Of a stretch of DNA of 16,619 nucleotides, positions 13,436 to 16,619 are shown piece after piece. Origin of the DNA: an uncultured Oscillospiraceae bacterium (GTDB lineage: Bacteria; Bacillota; Clostridia; Oscillospirales; Oscillospiraceae); the NCBI GenBank assembly GCA_910584805.1, contig CAJUCB010000003.1:42376-58994 (forward strand). The letters are read 5' to 3'. The notes under the pieces are model-generated. The model was not told where the DNA came from, searched no databases, and saw nothing but the letters and a program-made list of their open reading frames with translations. The first letter of the stretch is position 1. Every line of letters begins with the position of its first letter. Made by a program: the position numbers and the translations under genes.

Positions 13436-13909
13436 TCAGCAGGCAAAGGGCTGGGCACTGATTGCATCTGCAGCCCGGGAAAGGGTGGAGGCAAAGGCCT
13501 CCAGGTCAAAGCCGGGCACTGTGCCGAAGAGCTGCTGCAAGCGGGCGTGGAGCGCGATTTGCACCCGTTCCGCCAACGCCTTCCCCCGGTCCTCCAGATG
13601 GATAATCCAGGAGCGCCGGTCATTCATGTCCAGCTCTGTGGTGAGGAAGCCCTTCCTGCGCAGGGATTCCACCATCCGGCAGATGGACGAAATCGACAGG
13701 TGCAGCTTGGTCCCCTGTAACTGCTTCTGAGTTCGGGCGTCTGGATGCATGGCCAAGTGGACCAAAACCAGCATCTCATTCTCTGAGAGCTGCTGTTCCT
13801 GCCCAATGGCCGAGAGCACCATGCGATATTGCTCGGTTAGGGTGAAACAGGCATTGACCAGCGTAATCGAACCATCCTCCGCACTCAGCCAAGAACCACT
13901 GGAATACAT
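13436..13909 (-). CDS. MarR-family winged-helix transcriptional regulator
   Basis: The 157-residue product has MarR architecture: an N-terminal dimerisation helix (LVNACFTLTEQYRMVLSAIG), then LSENEMLVLVHLAMHPDART, followed by QKQLQGTKLHLSISSICRMV as the DNA-recognition helix-turn-helix (about residues 60-85). The wing is LRRKGFLTTELDMNDRRSW (about 83-101), in which DxxDRR is the conserved MarR wing motif. A C-terminal helix completes the dimer interface. The start at 13909 is preceded by AGGAGGTGG; an in-frame ATG at 13945 lies ahead of that site and is rejected. Its promoter overlaps a palindrome, suggesting autorepression. The next gene in its direction is hydC, 480 nt away behind its own promoter. 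Ligand and other targets are unknown; the recognition region matches no particular named subgroup that I can identify. Confidence 0.88.
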   Translation of the reverse strand: MYSSGSWLSAEDGSITLVNACFTLTEQYRMVLSAIGQEQQLSENEMLVLVHLAMHPDARTQKQLQGTKLHLSISSICRMVESLRRKGFLTTELDMNDRRSWIIHLEDRGKALAERVQIALHARLQQLFGTVPGFDLEAFASTLSRAADAISAQPFAC

Positions 13910-13976
13910 AGGAACCACCTCCTCATGGAATGAACAAAGCCCCAACAGAGCAGGGCCACTTGTTTTCTATGTTAGA

Positions 13977-14014
13977 ATCATACCATAGACAAGCCAGTTT
14001 TGCAAGATGCAAAA
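13977..14014 (-). promoter_or_regulatory. marR promoter with overlapping palindromic operator
   Basis: Minus-strand TTGCAA (14005-14000), 17 nt, TATGAT (13982-13977) form a reasonable sigma-A promoter with a start near 13970, about 60 nt ahead of the marR ATG. The 17-bp palindrome TTTTGCATCTTGCAAAA (minus strand, 14014-13998; 7-bp arms, 3-bp centre) covers the -35 box. A dimeric MarR protein bound there would block RNA polymerase. From 14015 to 14125 the DNA is AT-rich and has no gene; it includes a short TTCAATTTGAA palindrome near 14067-14077. Confidence 0.6.
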
Positions 14015-14125
14015 TATTCAATTTCATTATTTCAAGAAATCCTGCCTTTTTCTCACGAAACTCCTTCAATTTGAATGAAATCCTTCATACTTGATACAAC
14101 TCAAGCTTCCTTTCCCCTATGCAGC

Positions 14126-14183
14126 AAAAAAGTGGTTCCCCCTGCCAGGAAACCATCCTGGGACCTATAGGGAAACCACTTTT
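14126..14183 (-). terminator. Intrinsic terminator of the liv operon
   Basis: Read on the minus strand AAAAGTGGTT (14183-14174) pairs with AACCACTTTT (14137-14128). An inner CCAGG/CCTGG stem and a GGG/CCC step sit in between, and the T-tract runs to 14126. It begins 14 nt after the livF stop codon. Confidence 0.85.
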
Positions 14184-14197
14184 CATTCATATTTTGT

Positions 14198-14908
14198 TTA
14201 GGTGCCCAAATAAGCTGCTTTCACGGATTCATTCACCAACAGCTCCTTACCGGGGCCAGAGAGGGTAATACGGCCCGTCTCCATAACATACCCCATGTGG
14301 GCTGTTTTCAAGGCCATGTTGGCGTTCTGCTCAATGAGCAGGATGGTGACCCCCTTCTTGTTGACCTCCTCAATGATGCGGAAAATCTCCCGCACAATCA
14401 GAGGGGCCAAACCCAGGGAGGGCTCGTCCATCATCATCACCTTGGGGCGGCTCATAAGGGCCCGGCCTACAGCCAGCATCTGCTGTTCACCGCCGGAGAG
14501 GGTACCGCCCTCCTGCCATTCCCGTTCCCGGAGGCGGGGGAAGAGGTTATAGACCCATTCCAAATCCTCTCTCAAATCATCCTTCCGCAGGTAAGCTCCC
14601 ACGCGAAGGTTTTCTTTCACCGTCAGGTCCGGGAAAATCCGGCGGCCCTCCGGCACCAGGGTGATGCCCCGGGAGACGATTTCTGTGGGGTTCTTTCCTG
14701 TGATCTCCTCCCCCTTGAAGAGGATCTTCCCGCTCTTGGGCTTTACCAGGCCAGAAATAGCCCGGAGGGTAGAGCTCTTGCCTGCGCCGTTGGCACCGAT
14801 CAGCGTGACGATCTCCCCTTCCGGCACATCGAAGGAGATGCCCTTGACGGCCTCAATGCCGCCGTAATTTACTTGTAGGTTCTGAATGCTGAGAATCGGT
14901 TCACTCAT
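14198..14908 (-). CDS. livF: Branched-chain amino-acid ABC transporter ATPase LivF
   Basis: One of the two cytoplasmic ATPases that power the LivHM permease. The 236 residues show Walker A GANGAGKSS (38-46), the LivF-type LVPEGRRIFPDLTV segment (84-97), signature LSGGEQQ (137-143), Walker B MMMDEPSLGLAP (158-169), and LIEQN (191-195) with Gln in place of the switch His, as is usual for LivF. The start ATG overlaps the end of livG by 8 nt, which implies translational coupling. GGGGTGG lies ahead of it. It is the last gene of the operon, with a terminator just downstream. Confidence 0.95.
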   Translation of the reverse strand: MSEPILSIQNLQVNYGGIEAVKGISFDVPEGEIVTLIGANGAGKSSTLRAISGLVKPKSGKILFKGEEITGKNPTEIVSRGITLVPEGRRIFPDLTVKENLRVGAYLRKDDLREDLEWVYNLFPRLREREWQEGGTLSGGEQQMLAVGRALMSRPKVMMMDEPSLGLAPLIVREIFRIIEEVNKKGVTILLIEQNANMALKTAHMGYVMETGRITLSGPGKELLVNESVKAAYLGT

Positions 14909-15755
14909 CTTCTACCACCCCCAGATAGGCGTCAATCACGTGCTGGTTGGACTGAATTTCACTGGGCAGGCCCTGGGCAATCAGGCTGCCGAAGTCCAGG
15001 ACGTAAATACGGTCGGAAATGTTCATGACCAGGTCCATGTGGTGCTCGATCAGGAAAATGGTCAGCTTGTACTTCTCCCTAACCTGATGGATAAACTCCG
15101 CCAGCTCCAAGGTCTCCTGGGGGTTCATACCGGCGGCAGGCTCGTCCAGCAGCAGGAGCTTGGGGGATGTCCCCAGGGCCCGGGCAATCTCCAAGCGGCG
15201 TTGGAGGCCGTAGGGCAGGCTGGTCGCCAGGTCGTTCCGATACTGCCACAGGTCCTGTTCCCGGAGGAGGGCCTCCGTCTCCTCCCGCATCCGCAGCTCC
15301 TCCTTCCGGTTGGCCCGGAAGGTGGCGGAAAAGACATTTTGCTTGGCCCGCATATGCTTGGCGGTAATGACGTTGTCGTAGACCGTCATACTCTTCCACA
15401 GGCGGATATTCTGGAACGTCCGGGCGATGCCCAGCTTGGTGATGTGGTCGGGTGTGGGGGCCAGGGTGTGCTGGTGGAGATACAGTTCCCCATTCTCCCC
15501 CTTATAGGATTTCGCCATCTTCCCCCGGGGATGGTTGCAGACCATGGGCTTCCCCATAAAGGATACCCGGCCATTGGTGGGCTGATACACCCCGGTAATG
15601 ACGTTAAAGGCTGTGGTCTTGCCTGCCCCGTTGGGGCCGATGAGGGCCACAATCTCCCCTTCATTGACTTCCAGGGAGAGGTTGTTGACAGCAACGACGC
15701 CGCCAAACTGCATGGTGGCATTCTCCACATGCAGGACATTTTGCCGTTCACTCAT
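14901..15755 (-). CDS. livG: Branched-chain amino-acid ABC transporter ATPase LivG
   Basis: The second ATPase of the importer, 284 residues. Walker A is GPNGAGKTT (40-48), the Q-loop is GIARTFQNIRLW (109-120), the LivG-type signature is LPYGLQRRLEIARAL (180-194), Walker B is LLLLDEPAAGMNP (200-212), and the switch His lies in LIEHHMD (235-241). The C-terminus AYLG is typical. It is about 30 residues longer than the common 255-residue form because of an insertion at about 72-103 between the first beta-strands and the Q-loop. The start overlaps the livM stop as ATGA, with GGAGGAGG upstream. Operon order is livM-livG-livF. Confidence 0.95.
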   Translation of the reverse strand: MSERQNVLHVENATMQFGGVVAVNNLSLEVNEGEIVALIGPNGAGKTTAFNVITGVYQPTNGRVSFMGKPMVCNHPRGKMAKSYKGENGELYLHQHTLAPTPDHITKLGIARTFQNIRLWKSMTVYDNVITAKHMRAKQNVFSATFRANRKEELRMREETEALLREQDLWQYRNDLATSLPYGLQRRLEIARALGTSPKLLLLDEPAAGMNPQETLELAEFIHQVREKYKLTIFLIEHHMDLVMNISDRIYVLDFGSLIAQGLPSEIQSNQHVIDAYLGVVEDE

Positions 15756-16619
15756 TGGGCATCCTCCTCCCCTGTTGTTGTTGCCTTTGCGGCAGCTTTT
15801 GCTTCCTTTTTGCTCCGTATCTTACGGATCATCCCGGAGAAGGACAGCTCCTTGTCTCCCATAATCCCTCGGGAGAAGAAGAGGACAATCACCATGATGA
15901 CCACAGAGAGGACCACCTTCCGGAACCCGTCCCGGAAGAACGCCACGGGGATCTCGCCACCTACGAAGGGGATGGGGAGGGCCCCACTGTCCAAAAAGCG
16001 TAGCCACCACTCCGAGCAAGCAATATACAGGAACGCCGCAATACAGCTGCCGGAGATGGAGCCGATGCCGCCAATAACCACAATGAGCAAAATCTCATAG
16101 GTCATGGTAGAACGGAAGAAGTTGGCCTGAACGGTGGTTTGGAACATCGCCAGCAGGGCACCGCCCACACCGGCAAAGAAGCTGGAAATCACGAAGGACA
16201 GCATTTTGTGCTTGAAGAGGTTGATACCCATAGCCTCTGCCGCCACCTCATCGTCCCGAATGGACTTAAACGCCCGGCCATAGGAGGAGTTCACCAGCAG
16301 GACAATCACCAGAATCCCCAACATGGCAATGAGGAAGGGGAAGATGGTATCAAACTTGATTACAGTGCTGCCGAACTTCACGCGCATGTTTGCAAAGCTA
16401 GTGTATTTCCGCAACAGGTTGGAGCCATTGGTGATGCTGCCCAGGCCGTTCCACATGAACAGGGCCCGGATGATCTCCGCAAAGCCCAAGGTGGCAATGG
16501 CCAGGTAGTCGCTCTTCAGACGCAGGACAGGGATCCCGATGAGGGCGGCAAACAGGGCCGCCACCACACCGCCGATGATCAGGCAGATGATGGCCCCTAG
16601 GAATGCGCCGCCGCTCTCT
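15752..16619 (-). CDS. livM: Branched-chain amino-acid ABC transporter permease LivM, C-terminal part (cut by window edge)
   Basis: About 288 residues are in the window, open at the edge, so the N-terminus is missing. Membrane segments visible: GAIICLIIGGVVAALFAALI, YLAIATLGFAEIIRALF, FPFLIAMLGILVIVLLV, LSFVISSFFAGVGGALLAMF, ILLIVVIGGIGSISGSCIAA and VVLSVVIMVIVLFF. The family marks IPVLRLKSDYLAIATLGF and the coupling loop YGRAFKSIRDDEVAAEAMGI are present. LivM and LivH form the channel for Leu/Ile/Val (or related amino acids). The tail ends in a charged, alanine-rich cytoplasmic stretch. The livH and substrate-binding-protein genes should lie beyond the window if the operon is of normal composition. 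Confidence 0.93.
   Translation of the reverse strand, partial: ESGGAFLGAIICLIIGGVVAALFAALIGIPVLRLKSDYLAIATLGFAEIIRALFMWNGLGSITNGSNLLRKYTSFANMRVKFGSTVIKFDTIFPFLIAMLGILVIVLLVNSSYGRAFKSIRDDEVAAEAMGINLFKHKMLSFVISSFFAGVGGALLAMFQTTVQANFFRSTMTYEILLIVVIGGIGSISGSCIAAFLYIACSEWWLRFLDSGALPIPFVGGEIPVAFFRDGFRKVVLSVVIMVIVLFFSRGIMGDKELSFSGMIRKIRSKKEAKAAAKATTTGEEDAQ

Overview
The window looks like chromosome of a GC-rich, strictly anaerobic Firmicute, most likely a gut-type member of the Clostridia (Oscillospiraceae-like). The evidence is the ylxM-ffh-rpsP-khpA-rimM-trmD order, strong AGGAGG ribosome binding sites, consensus sigma-A promoters, a YfmF/YfmH peptidase pair, and a three-subunit [FeFe] hydrogenase. 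The taxonomic placement is inference from gene content. No rRNA, tRNA, transposase, phage gene or CRISPR array was seen.

Layout. (1) 1-2692, minus strand: an operon yfmF-yfmH-lgt, with lgt cut by the window edge. (2) 2717-2926: a divergent intergenic region with one promoter facing each way. (3) 2927-6585, plus strand: ylxM-ffh (protein targeting), rpsP, khpA, rimM and trmD (ribosome and tRNA maturation). An intrinsic terminator sits inside this cluster between khpA and rimM, and another ends it after trmD. (4) 6628-7503, plus strand: a lone XRE-type regulator whose C-terminal half is a run of glycine-phased five-residue repeats, followed by a strong hairpin shared with the convergent hydrogenase operon. 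(5) 13196-7511, minus strand: hydC-hydB-hydA, a trimeric soluble [FeFe] hydrogenase of the electron-bifurcating/HndABCD type. Its HydB is fused to a complete GltD/NfnB-like FAD-NAD(P)H module. The operon has a perfect TTGACA-N17-TATAAT promoter and a leader of about 205 nt that can fold into a compact pseudoknot. (6) 14014-13436, minus strand: a MarR-family regulator with a palindrome overlapping its own -35 box. (7) 16619-14126, minus strand: the end of a branched-chain amino-acid ABC transporter operon (livM partial, livG, livF) with a terminator.

How the parts work together. The plus-strand cluster is translation and secretion housekeeping. The hydrogenase operon encodes a cytoplasmic enzyme that would exchange electrons between H2, NAD(P)(H) and probably ferredoxin, disposing of fermentation reductant. 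The liv genes import amino acids that such organisms often ferment. The least explained items are the structured hydrogenase leader, the HydB-NfnB fusion, and the glycine-pentad XRE protein. The MarR gene just upstream is a candidate regulator of the hydrogenase, but only position and a short shared motif support that.
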